From Aphrocallistes beatrix (taxonomy: Eukaryota > Porifera > Hexactinellida > Sceptrulophora > Aphrocallistidae), in NCBI GenBank assembly GCA_963281255.1, contig OY725494.1:4849934-4913933 (forward strand): DNA of 64,000 nucleotides, read 5' to 3'. Below the pieces are notes generated by a model. The model made no database searches. It saw nothing but the letters and a program-made list of their open reading frames with translations, and was not told the DNA's origin. Position 1 is the stretch's first letter; each line of letters starts with the position of its first letter. A program made the translations under genes and the position numbers. This document shows positions 29,755-40,526 of this stretch, piece after piece.

Positions 29755-30511
29755 CAAGCGCGCTTCGCTTGCTTGCGCTGCGCGGCTTGCGGACACTGCG
29801 TGTCCGCAGATTTACCCAGTGGTCGCTTGGGGATATTAGAGAAACAATACGTCGTTTTATACTAAGTACGCTGGATTGTCATTTGTCTATGGTTACATTA
29901 ATGAAATCAGAACTGTAGCAGAAATTTTGTTTCGTGATAAATATAATTTACTTCGTATTAAGTCAACTAATCCTGAATGTAAGCCCAATTTGAATACACA
30001 AAGTTCACATTGCTAAAGAGTATTATACTTAAATAATCAATTCCAGTCCATGTTGTTAAAAGTTATTTTATGATCGAATTGATTGATCGTAGCATATAAC
30101 ACACTTTAATTGTTGTTAACAATCAAATTATAGACTCAAAATAGCAGTATTCAATCATTTATATGAAATAGAATCGTGTGAATGGCATTATAAAAGGCTG
30201 ATAATTGATTGGTTCACATAAACCAATGAATTTCAATCACAAATAGTTCTTTTGATTGTATGCATAAGTCAATACTATTTTATTCCAATGTATTTGCATT
30301 ATAAAATAATCGAATTTGATTGGTCAGCACATTTTGTCACCTATCTCGGCGAGGTGTGAACATTTGGTTTAGATCTTCGAACTTAATCCTAGATTCATAA
30401 TTTGACACCTACATGCCAATTTTCGTATCTCTACGACTTGCCAATTCTTCAATCAATTCGGACAAACAAAAAAACAAAAAAACAAAAATCCTAGCATTTT
30501 AATATATAAGA
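29755..30511 (-). mobile_element. Complete Helitron-like element (757 bp)
   Basis: On the minus strand: A|TCTTATATATTAAAATGC ... GC-rich hairpins ... GCGCGCTTG|T. Both ends match other copies in the window, no target duplication is present, and it sits between A and T, as Helitrons do. The 3' terminus is CTTG rather than the usual CTRR. No Rep/helicase, hence non-autonomous. Confidence 0.7.
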
Positions 30512-31714
30512 TTGTCACTGAATTTATTATACAATTTCATCCATGGTATCTTTAGGAAACAAATACAGTAGCTATCCCATATACTCCTCAGTGGTAATGT
30601 ACTGAATGTTGTATTATTTATTTACGACACATTTTTAACACTTCAAACTTTATAAAAATTAGTAATTATTAATGCCGTATAACGATAAAAATAATCATAT
30701 TTTCACACCTTGGTCTGAATTCATATTTGTCATAAAAACGAGATCTCACTAGTTGCTATGGGCTATTCCAAATATGTAGATTTTTCACTTATAACGCTCT
30801 AGAATGAATATTTTCCGATGTATTATTTATATATAATTTGCATCCATCTAACCTAATTACTATCTGTCTATCGACCGACATTTCTTTGTGTCTATTCCTA
30901 AATTCTCATTTCAAATTGCCTCATTATTTTCTTTGTTAGTTTTCAGATATTTTCCTTTTTAGAGGTGTTTCAAAAGGAAAGATTCTTAGCGAACCAAGTG
31001 AAGGAGTGAGAAAGAAATATTCGAACCCGCAAAGGTCAGATGCATAAATAAACTAATAGAAATGAACTGATTGGTTGTTGGTGTTTTAGTTATTTTATTT
31101 GTTTGATACGATGTATCTATACTGATTGGTTACTTTCTGTGGTGATACTTTAATATCTGGAAACCAGCACACATTTCGAACATAAATTCACTTAAGTTAT
31201 GATTGGTGATATGAATTCATCAATTTCTGTTGGTTAACCGTAGAATGCCCAGTGCGGACACAGTGTCCCCGATATCGCGGATGTCTCTCAGCCATTTTCT
31301 ATGGCACTGAAGCCATATAAATGCTGGGCATTCTACAGTTAATGTTTTGATTCGCTCTAGCATTATATTATTCTAATTACATAGACAGACATGAGTATCT
31401 ACTCAGATTCATACTTTCATATCAACTCACTCTTGCAAGCACCTTGGCTGTTATAAGTGTGTCGCTATGGCTGGTATTACCTCCTATCAGCCTATACGGC
31501 TCTAGCTCATACTCAGAACTAGAATCAATTACTTTCATAAAATTCTAATATACAAATGTTTATAATGGAATTAGTTAATTATGAACTAAACCTCGCTCCT
31601 AATTCCAATATTTACATAGTATTTGTATTGAGTTGAATTTGCTAAAATAATGCCACACTCTATCCTAAAAACATTTCCCTTTCAAGTCCATGATATGTGT
31701 CCTATAAGATATTT
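30512..31714. other. Intergenic
   Basis: Apart from the TTAA foldback at 31234-31342, no gene or repeat was recognised. Confidence 0.45.
31234..31342. mobile_element. TTAA-flanked short MITE
   Basis: 109 bp including TTAA on both sides. 19-bp inverted ends TTAACCGTAGAATGCCCAG with one mismatch. piggyBac-like by target site. Distinct from units A-E. Confidence 0.75.
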
Positions 31715-32815
31715 CTATTGCGAGTCCACACTGCTATCTCTCCCATCTCTCTCCTTCTTGGGGTCCCTCAGGAGATACGCTGGCTGGTACTCATCCCTGG
31801 TACCAGGGAGTCTGAGAGCTGGGTTTCTCACTGTGGACCTAGCATCCCCTAAAGAGGTGTACCCCTGATCGTAGAGGGTGCAGTAGGGCACACTTCCTTC
31901 CCAAATCAGCTTCCACACATCTGAATAGGTCCAGGATAGGATAGGCATAACGCGCATGAAATTTGGCCAATCGCTGTCTGTTGTTTGAAAGAAGTGCAGC
32001 TGTTCCGAGTTGGGGTCCACATTCCGTGTGCCCATTAGGACAGCCTTGACAGCTGGAAATTGTGTCCTGAATTCGGACAACGACCCTTTTAGCGCCCCTT
32101 CCATCCGCACCACTTTTTGTCTGTTCTCCTTACTTATCTTTTCAACGAATTCTTCAATTTCAAAAAATGATTCTCCGGTTTTGATGTAGAGAAGGAGAAT
32201 TTTCGCTAAGTTCTCCATCCCCCTTCCAGGATGGTTCAGTCCTCTCTTCACTAGCTCCAACAACACAGTGCAGTCCTTGCCCCCATTGAACGCGAGACAT
32301 ACTTCACTATAGGAGTACATTATAAGCACTTTATCTATCACAGACATTGCCTCTTCTAACCGCAATTCAAAACCATCTGAGCCCTCTAGAAGTAATTTCT
32401 CCTTCGTTTTAGTCTCTTTCTTCTTACTTTCTTTCTGGGGAATACTAATCTCAGTTTGGTGTTTGGGGAAAAGTGTGTTTTTCACATCCAAAAAGCAGTT
32501 TTGTAGAACTTTCTGGTCCACAGCATCCATGGTAATTTTAGTCTTATAACTCTCATTGGACGCTGGATACGATCCGATTTCAACAGTTTTTCCGTATTTC
32601 TTCTGAATTTCTTCTAAACCCTTAGCAAACACCGATTCATCGAGTTGATAGTAGATCTCTTTAGAAAAGAATTTTTCATTTGCTCCTTCGAAATAGTTGG
32701 AGCATTCTTGGAAAATTGTTTTCGTATAGGAGGGAATTCCTGGAAGGACGAAAACGTTTTCTACTTTTACGAGTGGGAACCATCGCGATAGAATGTTGTT
32801 AGCCCCGAAGGAAAC
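31715..32815 (-). CDS. FLAD1: FAD synthase (FLAD1-like), exon 3
   Basis: Last exon, 367 codons including stop. It begins after acceptor TTAAAAG and continues exon 2 in phase 0: AE|VSFGANNILSRW, then ENVFVLPGIP (end of the molybdopterin-binding-like domain), then the PAPS-reductase-like FAD synthase domain with FNGGKDCTVLLELV, VLMGTRNVDP, MRVMPILSWTYSDVW, YDQGYTSLG and TVRNPALR. These are the ATP/FMN-binding motifs of eukaryotic FAD synthases, which adenylate FMN to FAD. The order and spacing match the animal two-domain enzyme. The second position of the GTRRTDP-type motif is Asn here, a variable site. Confidence 0.93.
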   Translation of the reverse strand, partial: VSFGANNILSRWFPLVKVENVFVLPGIPSYTKTIFQECSNYFEGANEKFFSKEIYYQLDESVFAKGLEEIQKKYGKTVEIGSYPASNESYKTKITMDAVDQKVLQNCFLDVKNTLFPKHQTEISIPQKESKKKETKTKEKLLLEGSDGFELRLEEAMSVIDKVLIMYSYSEVCLAFNGGKDCTVLLELVKRGLNHPGRGMENLAKILLLYIKTGESFFEIEEFVEKISKENRQKVVRMEGALKGSLSEFRTQFPAVKAVLMGTRNVDPNSEQLHFFQTTDSDWPNFMRVMPILSWTYSDVWKLIWEGSVPYCTLYDQGYTSLGDARSTVRNPALRLPGTRDEYQPAYLLRDPKKERDGRDSSVDSQ

Positions 32816-32886
32816 CTTTTAAGAGGAAAAACAACTAATTACTAGAAATTTTTAGTAATATATTTAATGGTGTGGAGATAAATATA

Positions 32887-32952
32887 CAGGTGACTCCGCT
32901 TAATCGGGTCACTGGTCCCGGTAATTTTGTCCCGATTAAGCGAAGTTGACTG
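32887..32952. mobile_element. pogo-like MITE, internally deleted
   Basis: 66-bp copy of the CAGTCGACTCCGC family reduced to its two ends, in intron 2 of FLAD1. Confidence 0.65.
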
Positions 32953-32959
32953 TATATAT

Positions 32960-33130
32960 AGTCGAGACTCCGTTTAATAGGGTCACTGTTTAATCGGGCC
33001 ACTTTTGGTAGGACCGAATAGCTCTCGCACAAAGAAGCCAATACAAAATATTTTCGGTTAATAGGGTTCTCCACTTAATCGGGGCAAAATGTCCTCTGAC
33101 CGATGTGATCCTATTAAGCGGAGTCAACTG
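32960..33130. mobile_element. pogo/Tigger-like MITE (CAGTCGACTCCGC family)
   Basis: Nearly full copy directly beside the 66-bp one, in intron 2 of FLAD1. Confidence 0.75.
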
Positions 33131-33834
33131 TATATGTAGTACGGCCATGACACATAGAGCCACATTTTAGGTGGAGACTTTCCCGCCTTGGTTCAGTGAA
33201 TGCCCGCCCAAAATCTAATTGTGCCTATGGATACCATATAGACCCGATAGGAAGTGTCCGCAGCGCAAATTCATCTGAAAATGGCAGGTGCAGAAATTTG
33301 ATTTATGACACCAAAATGTCAAATTATCACAAAGTTATGAGTCCAAAGACGCTAATAATAGAATCGTGTTACTAAAATAGATTTGCTACACCATTGAGAG
33401 TAGATAACATAAGGCGGGTAACTTTTAAGATCCTTTGTGTACAAAATGTATTCCGATTATCTCGAATTCCTGACGAGTCATCGTATTCCTAGGTCTCTCA
33501 TGTGCCTATTCGCTCCGCCTACTGTAATTCATTGAATCAGTCATAATGTGAATTGCTACATATAAAAACTAACCAATGGTTTCAAGAACAGTTTAGTTTT
33601 GTATTATTCAATGAAGAGCAGTTTTCAACCTTTTTGGGTTGAAAATCTTTTTTTCAGTTTAAAATCGCTATTCTAGAATGTGACCAATCATAATATTATT
33701 TTCTCGTATTTTAACCACTTGACATAGCGAAGCGACACATTCTGAACTCAATTGTTCAGACTTCATGTGTTAAAATATTTGGCTGTGGCACTTTTCGCCC
33801 TGAATTTGACATCTGAGGACACAATTTTTCTCAC

Positions 33835-34001
33835 CTCTGCATCTTTTGGCAGTTTGTTCATCCGTGACTCTTCAATGGCTCCTTCATCGAAACCCAGCTT
33901 TCTCAAGTACTCACTTACTTCCTTGTTTGTCTGCAATTCTCTGCCCATTCCGCGTGCCACTCCTTCGAATGTGACGTCATCATGTGTCGGACCCACTCCA
34001 C
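33835..34001 (-). CDS. FLAD1: FAD synthase (FLAD1-like), exon 2
   Basis: 167 bp. Acceptor ATGACAG|GT and donor GAG|GTGAGA. Joins exon 1 as TTG|GVGPTHDDVTFEGVA, the signature loop of MoaB/CinA-like domains, and ends MNKLPKDAE. Confidence 0.92.
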
Positions 34002-34121
34002 CTGTCATGAATATTACACATATGACAATCTTTTGTTTTTATCCACTTTGTTTATTAACATCTCATATCTCTGATTCGGAAAGAGTTGCACGTTATATAT
34101 AATTTATATTAAGCTAGCGTT

Positions 34122-34301
34122 CTGTCAATTGTGGTGATTTTGAATATTTCAAAAAAGTCTTGTTTTGGACAAAGTTATTCTCCACCTAAAAGCCCAAGAT
34201 GGGGGCTTTTAGGCTTTTAGGTGGAGAATAGGAAAGTTTCATAAGAACTTTGTCCAAAACAAGACTTTTTTGAAATATTTGAAATCACCACAATTGACAG
34301 A
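34122..34301. mobile_element. Foldback MITE in FLAD1 intron 1
   Basis: Inverted arms of about 55 bp plus a central repeat (CTCCACCTAAAAGCC / GGCTTTTAGGTGGAG). Ends TCTGTCAATTGTGGTGATTT / AAATCACCACAATTGACAGA. Confidence 0.8.
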
Positions 34302-34338
34302 CACATTAGCCTATATTTATAAACAACGTACACATCAG

Positions 34339-34486
34339 TACTCGACAAATCTGGTAGCTAGCTAAGCCACCAGATTTAATGAAGTTTTATTAATATAACG
34401 TATTTATAATTTGGTGGCTATTATCAGCCAGAAAAGTAAAAGGGTGTTTAAGATAGCCACCACCATATTTGAGTTCGTCTAGCAGC
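34339..34486. mobile_element. ACTCGACAAATCTGGT MITE beside exon 1
   Basis: Related to the element at 37167-37328 (GTGCTCGACGAAATC ... GATTTGTCGAGCACTG). Its inner end is about 10 bases from the exon 1 splice donor. Confidence 0.55.
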
Positions 34487-34497
34487 GCAGGACCTAC

Positions 34498-34720
34498 CTG
34501 TAGTAATTACATACTGAAACTCGTTGGAGAACTCTCTCACGTATCGAGCTATCTCCTCCACATCGTCCGGTACTACCAAGATATTTCTGGTTCGTATGCC
34601 AAGTTTCCAGAGTTCTCGAGTCAGGTAGACTGAGTTCGCGTCTTGTACGCGTCCTTTCAGCAGCTCATCTCCGATAATGACTAATCCTGCTCCCTTCTTC
34701 ATACCTGATTCAGCTGCCAT
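34498..34720 (-). CDS. FLAD1: FAD synthase (FLAD1-like), exon 1
   Basis: Starts ATG at 34720 (MAAESGMKKGAG), then LVIIGDELLKGRVQDANS, the conserved start of the N-terminal MoaB/CinA-like domain, and ends EFQYVITTG at donor GTAGGT. The three exons give about 496 residues, close to the shorter isoform of animal FLAD1. An acceptor-like TTCAAAG lies just before the ATG, so a further 5' exon is possible. The next upstream sequence is a (AAAC)n microsatellite. Cytosolic or mitochondrial location cannot be decided; no clear presequence is seen. Confidence 0.9.
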
Positions 34721-34749
34721 ACTTTGAAATATATGTAAATATAAAAATA

Positions 34750-34880
34750 AATAAATAAACAAACAAACAAACAAACAAACAAACAAACAAACAAACAAAC
34801 AAACAAACAAACAAACAAACAAACAACCAAACAAACAAAGCAAACAATAAACATACAAACAACGAACGAACGAACAAGTA
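34750..34880. repeat. (AAAC)n microsatellite
   Basis: About 25 copies of CAAA with few interruptions, just upstream of FLAD1 exon 1. Long open frames through it are low-complexity artefacts. Confidence 0.9.
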
Positions 34881-36548
34881 AACCAACAATTACTCGGCTC
34901 AAAACTAATTAGTTTTAGTCACAAATATTTAGATTTAGACACTCAATTGAAAATTGACTTTTGCTGATTACTGTGTCAAACTGAATTTTGTTTACTACTT
35001 TGCAGATAGTATTCTAGTTCCGTAAACAATAAATGTTATGATTTTCACTCTCAATGGGAATTACAAAATTAACAATTTGTTTATTAAAATGTTTACAAAC
35101 AGCTGATACATTAAGAACATTATACCACTTGTGTCGCTTTATTTAGTAGTGTCATCACAGATTATAGATCTTCGTAATCAGATTAAACAAAGGACATACA
35201 TTATCTGGCAGTAGCTATTACATTACAGATCCACATTTCCATTAAGGGTATATATTAAATTGTAATTGTAAAAGGACTACACTACTATTATCTATCTCAG
35301 TCAACCAAACTTAGTCTAAACCTCGGAGAAATGAACCTTTCACATTCCATGTAATGTAGGATGTTGTCTAGCAATCAGATCTGAATGATAATTCAACATC
35401 ATTCAGGCTCTAAATGGAACTATGAATATCATTCTATACTTGTGGAACCAAATTCATTTGAATAGCGACGAAACTATGTTAGTATTGATATGAGATGGAC
35501 ATCTTGATAGATTCTGCCAAAGTTATTTCTGTCGATACCTGGTTGGCGCTCTCTAGAGGACGCTATTAAAGGTGTGAAAATGTTAATATACGTATGCTTA
35601 TAAAAGCCATAAATAATGGAAGCATATGTATATTTACTTCATAAAGGGATTCCTTATTTTGGTATAATCACACCGTTTAATTTCAAGATCACATGGACAG
35701 GCGGATACGCAGTTACCATTCATCTCCATATAGGAGCTATACAAAATAGAGTGTAATCAGAAGTGTGAAAATATGAATATGTATATGCTACAGTCAGATT
35801 GTGAAATTAGGGATTTCATGAAATGCCTAGTGATCTCACGAAATTACTAGGCATTTCGTGAAATGAGTGTGGGGTTTTTCACGAAAATCCTCGTCATTTC
35901 GTGAAATAACTGTTTACACACGTTGACTGTAACATATATACGACAATATAGTATACTCATGAGTATTGCATTTACAATGTTATATGCTTGAATTCATGGT
36001 GAACTCCAAATAGGCAACTAATCTCCATTTCTATCTTAAATAGGAATTTGTATTGAGTATTCAAATATGCACTAACGAAGTGCACGATTGTGCACAGCAA
36101 AACGATGCTATTTTAAACCATTAAGGCAGGGATTCGAGTGGATCTTGGGTCATAAAGGTTGGGACCACTGCATTAAGGAATCGACTATATCAAATTGGCA
36201 GAATTTGGACTGTTAGATTTGACAGAATGTTGCGAGAGAGTATCTCCCTTTAGAGCTGTGCTGAAAATAAAACACGAAATAGAACTTAGCGTTAGGAAGC
36301 ATGGAATACGAGATCTCTGTTGACCGTATTTGTATAGCCATCACTTTTGGAATGAATGTTTGAATCTCTCAAAACTTAAACTTTTATTTTGACGCAATAA
36401 ATATTGACACGGTGGAATGGCCTACAAACAAACAAAAGCAAACAAACAAACAAACAAAAAAAAGCAAAATTTTATACAAATGCGGTTAAAATGCCAAGGC
36501 ACGTCTGCTTAGCTTGCAAATAGTGCGCGAATGGTCAAAGTATCCTAA
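34881..36548. other. Intergenic
   Basis: A short palindromic tract with TTTCGTGAAAT repeats at about 35800-35915 is probably a foldback element. AAAC-rich tract at 36425-36470. No gene seen. Confidence 0.45.
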
Positions 36549-36959
36549 TTATGGCTCAGTTAAATCAATCACCACTCCACCAGTGCACAACTTCCTACTT
36601 AATAGCGACAGTTCATTCTCCAAACTCGCCTTCTCCATTCTCAGGTCTTCCTTCTTCTGCAAAAGTTCTTTTACCTCAATCTCCATCTCTATATTTTTCC
36701 GTTTACTTCTCTTTTCGAATACTTTCTTCGCGATTCTCTTTCTCAATAATCTTTTGTGTTTCTTGATTCTATCGATCTGATCTTTGCTAAGTTCTGGGGT
36801 CGATTTCAATACTAAATTCAAGTCTATAGCTTCCATTGAAATGAAGCAATCCTCCTTTTTTAGCAGTTTTAGAAGGCCCTTAGCTGATATCCTCATCTTC
36901 GAGTTGTTTAGCGATTCGAGGTATCGCACAATATCAGATATGTCTGATTTTCTCCCCAT
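36549..36959 (-). CDS. Divergent Maf/CNC-like bZIP protein 1
   Basis: 136 residues from Met at 36959; an in-frame ATG at 37013 would add 18 residues. A TATATATA tract at 37022-37033 would start transcription after 37013, which favours the inner Met. Order of parts: helical segment, then DLNLVLKSTPELSKDQIDRI (like the extended homology region of Maf/CNC factors), then a basic block HKRLLRKRIAKKVFEKRSKR, then a coiled coil with Leu/Met heptads (ELLQKKEDLRMEKASLENEL). In an ungapped alignment the bZIP invariant Asn is Lys and the invariant Arg is Glu. It is the most diverged of the five family members here. Nuclear role as dimer partner or inhibitor is inferred only. No introns. Confidence 0.6.
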   Translation of the reverse strand: MGRKSDISDIVRYLESLNNSKMRISAKGLLKLLKKEDCFISMEAIDLNLVLKSTPELSKDQIDRIKKHKRLLRKRIAKKVFEKRSKRKNIEMEIEVKELLQKKEDLRMEKASLENELSLLSRKLCTGGVVIDLTEP

Positions 36960-37166
36960 CGCTGAGAGAGAGTTTAGGGATCGAGTCTGGAGAATGTTAG
37001 TTTGCAAACGCATCTAAGTATATATATATAATACACACAGCATGGTTTTGGGATATCAAAACACTAATATGCATAGTAAAGTGTAAGTTATCAGTCTGTT
37101 CTCCTCCCGCCATCTCTTCAAATTCTTCTCTTGAACCGTAAACTTTCCATAACAAACTACTTATTT

Positions 37167-37328
37167 GTGTGCTCGACGAAATCAAAATATGGTGGTGGAT
37201 ATCTTAACAAAATTTGACTTTTCTGGTGGCTAATAACACTAAATTCTAAATACGTTCTATAAATAGAACAGTGCTTCATTGGTGTGGTGGCTATCGTCAC
37301 CAAACCACCAGATTTGTCGAGCACTGAT
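37167..37328. mobile_element. GTGCTCGACAAATC MITE
   Basis: Inverted ends GTGCTCGACGAAATC / GATTTGTCGAGCAC with internal GGTGGCTA repeats. Related copy at 34339-34486. Confidence 0.6.
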
Positions 37329-37557
37329 ATAAATACAAGATGTAACTTCAGCATTTAAAATGTCCACTGAATGCATATTGAGCAAGTGAGAAAAATGTAG
37401 CACCTATTATCTCAGAAAGTAATCAGTGAATCTGCATGAGAGGACGTTATGGCTTGGTGGGAGGAATTTAGAAGTGATTCGTGTTCATTCAAAGTAGTAG
37501 GAGTGCATAGGAATTCTGGAATGTATGGAGAAAAGACTGACGATAGAATATGAAGAG

Positions 37558-38605
37558 AATAACTGAATGGTGGAATATGGTAGCAAATAACTGAATGGTA
37601 GAATATGGTGGCAAATAACTGAATGGTGGAATATGGTAGCAAATAACTGAATGGTGGAATATGGTAGCAAATAGCTGAATGGTGGAATATGGTGGCAAAT
37701 AGCTGAATGGTAGAATATGGTAGTAAATAACTGAATGGTAGAATATGGTAGTAAATAATTGAATGGTAGAATATGGTAGTAAATAACTGAATGGTGGAAT
37801 ATGGTGGCAAATAGCTGAATGGTAGAATATGGCAGCAAATAACTGAATGGTAGAATATGGTAGCAAATAGCTGAATGGTAGAATATGGTAGCAAATAGCT
37901 GAATGGTAGAATATGGTAGCAAATAATTGAATGGTGGAATATAGTAACAAATAACTGAATGGTGGAATATGGTAGCAAATAACTGAATGGTGGAATATGG
38001 TAGCAAATAACTGAATGGTAGAATATGGTAGCAAATAATTGAATGGTGGAATATAGTAACAAATAACTGAATGGTGGAATATGGTAGCAAATAACTGAAT
38101 GGTGGAATATGGTAGCAAATAACTGAATGGTAGAATATGGTGGCAAATAACTGAATGGTAGAATATGGTAGCAAATAATTGAATGGTGGAATATAGTAAC
38201 AAATAACTGAATGGTGGAATATGGTAGAATATGGTGGCAAATAACTGAATGGTAGAATATGGTAGCAAATAACTGAATGGTAGAATATGGTAGCAAATAA
38301 CTGAATGGTAGAACATGGTAACAAATAACTGAATGGTAGAACATGGTAGCAAATAACTGAATGGTGGAATATGGTGGCAAATAGCTGAATGGTAGAACAT
38401 GGTAGCAAATAACTGAATGGTAGAATATGGTGTCAAATAGCTGAATGGTGGAATATGGTAGCAAATAACTGAATGGTAGAATATGGTGTCAAATAGCTGA
38501 ATGGTGGAATATGGTAGCAAATAACTGAATGGTAGAATATGGTGGCAAATAGCTGAATGGTGGAATATGGTAGCAAATAACTGAATGGTAGAATATGGTA
38601 GCAAA
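37558..38605. repeat. 28-bp minisatellite, about 37 copies
   Basis: Unit TGAATGGTGGAATATGGTAG + CAAATAAC, with variants at a few fixed positions (A/G at two sites, GCTG/ACTG). Variant ATAGTAAC recurs at 112 and 140 bp (4 and 5 units), so blocks of units were duplicated. One partial unit near 38220. The complementary unit has no stop in any frame, so three long minus-strand frames are open. I do not regard them as genes. Confidence 0.95.
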
Positions 38606-38640
38606 GCATGTTCGTTTTTTGGAATACTTTTCCAATAGAT

Positions 38641-38722
38641 AATAGAGACTAGTTTCCAACTGTTTTAACCTATGACTTTTTAATAGAGACTAGTTTCCAA
38701 CTGTTTTAACCTTTGACTTTTT
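38641..38722. repeat. 41-bp tandem duplication
   Basis: Two copies of AATAGAGACTAGTTTCCAAC... differing at one base, directly after the minisatellite. Confidence 0.9.
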
Positions 38723-40001
38723 AGGACTTTGGCGGATAGAATATTATTTTTAAGGTCCCTGATAGGTTTCCTTAATTGCAGTTTTGTCTATTAATACAAA
38801 TGGTTTAACACAAAAATATTTTAAAATAGAAATGGGAGTTATAACGTTAGGTAAAGCATGTCACCATATATCAGACTATGTCTCAATTATGACTAGTGGA
38901 ATCCTACACGTCCCTGCATGTACAAACAGTTCGTACCAGGTACACATGTAATGCATGTAATACATGTTTAACCTTGGCATCTGGGTCCATATTATGTCTG
39001 AAATAGTATTAAAACAGATCCTGAATATCTATGATTCAATGAATTGTATGAATATTTGCCTATAGTAGGATGTTAAACGGTTAAGAAAGAATGTCCATTA
39101 ACAACCATCAGTTTCAAAACACTGATAATAGTGCTCCTTAAGTGATTTTGAGACTATTAGTGGGTATCGTTGTAGGTTGTTATATGAACTTGCATTTGTT
39201 ATATCATTGTACCTTAAATCTCAAACGTGTGCTGATTTCCTCGTGGTATTACACAACAGTCATTTCTGCATACTTAACCTCCTTGAAATAATGATAAAAT
39301 AGCAAATACTGAGCTCATCTATTTTAACTGAAGTAAAGGTGTGGTGTTACTTACTAGGTAGAGTCGAGTATCAGGTTTCTTTGGTATTACAAACTAATTG
39401 AATAAGATGGTCTTTCTACTTAAAGTATTGCTTCTCTCTCTTATATTAACAGTCAGCAATATTTAAAGAGCATTTTTGGAGATCAATTTCTTCAATCCTC
39501 TCAAAAATCTTTAATAAATTCACCCAATAGCCTCACAATTATTTCAACAGCAATACTATCCTGCTTTTGTTGTTTGGGATAAGACAAAAGTTATTACAAC
39601 CATGTGGTCTCGTTTTATCAGAAACAACATCAGTTAGACGACACAAAACGTCCACGTGTGATGTTATGCTATCGGAGTGTGCTACACTACCTATGAATTT
39701 CTGAGTTTATACCACAGCCCTTATCGAATTGTTGTTGAGTAGTATTGCGACGTGATATGTCAGTGTATATTTTGCTGATAAGTACTTTCAGAGTCTGAAA
39801 TCTCACAAAAATCTTAATATGATTTTGTCACCATACTCAAAGCAAGTTTGTACCGCTAATCCCGATAGCATATTAATCCTTGTTTATATTAAATACGCAT
39901 TATTCGCCTTTCTTAAATTACTTTCCCGGAGAGAATGGGCACCATTAATAAACATTTTAGAGGAAATGTATCGTTAAGCCGAACTTTCAGTTTTTCTTAC
40001 A
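38723..40001. other. Intergenic
   Basis: No gene or recognised repeat. Unremarkable AT-rich sequence. Confidence 0.45.
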
Positions 40002-40009
40002 CCCTAAGT

Positions 40010-40269
40010 CAGTGTTTCTCAGCCTTTTTCTTCTCGCGGCACCCTTTCTAAACTTATACCTTTCAGCGGCACCCCTTAATTTGACTTAGGGGCAGGCCAA
40101 TGAACAAATGATAGTAAAAGTGGAGATTCCAGAGGATTGTCAGAGGACAATCATCAAATTCAACATTAACAATGGTATCAATAGAAAATAAAATAAAGCA
40201 GTATGTAAGTGTGGTAAGGCCTGCGGCACCCCTAGAGGAAGCAAATGGCACCCCGGTTGAGAACCACTG
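40010..40269. mobile_element. hAT MITE (CAGTGTTTCTCAGCC), first at a reused site
   Basis: Ends CAGTGTTTCTCAGCCTTTTT / CGGTTGAGAACCACTG with 8-bp duplications CCCTAAGT at 40002-40009 and 40270-40277. Confidence 0.9.
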
Positions 40270-40277
40270 CCCTAAGT

Positions 40278-40440
40278 CAGTGGTTCCCAACCTGGGGTCC
40301 ACGGACCCCTTAGTGGTCCACAGAAGATATCAGGGGGTCCACAGGATTCGAAATTTTGTGTTACGGTTAATAGGAGGGATCCACAGAATATAGGAAAATT
40401 TTATAGGGGGTCCACAGCCCAAAAAGGTTGAAAACCGTTG
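40278..40440. mobile_element. hAT MITE (CAGTGGTTCCCAACC), second at the same site
   Basis: Same family as 22401-22575. Left duplication CCCTAAGT (40270-40277) is shared with the preceding element. Right duplication is CCCTAAAT (40441-40448). Confidence 0.9.
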
Positions 40441-40526
40441 CCCTAAATCCTTACCTGAACTAGATTCTAATACTAATAATCCCTAGCAATATAAAAGTAA
40501 AAAAATAATGATCCATTCATCGAAGT

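Noticed and set aside
34448-34902. Cys/Val/Leu-rich open frame upstream of FLAD1 exon 1
   Set aside because: Translation of the (AAAC)n microsatellite; only the part from ATG 34720 is coding.
37412-38604. Long minus-strand open frames of 300-370 codons
   Set aside because: They are three overlapping frames through one 28-bp minisatellite, with no unique sequence, promoter or recognisable domain.
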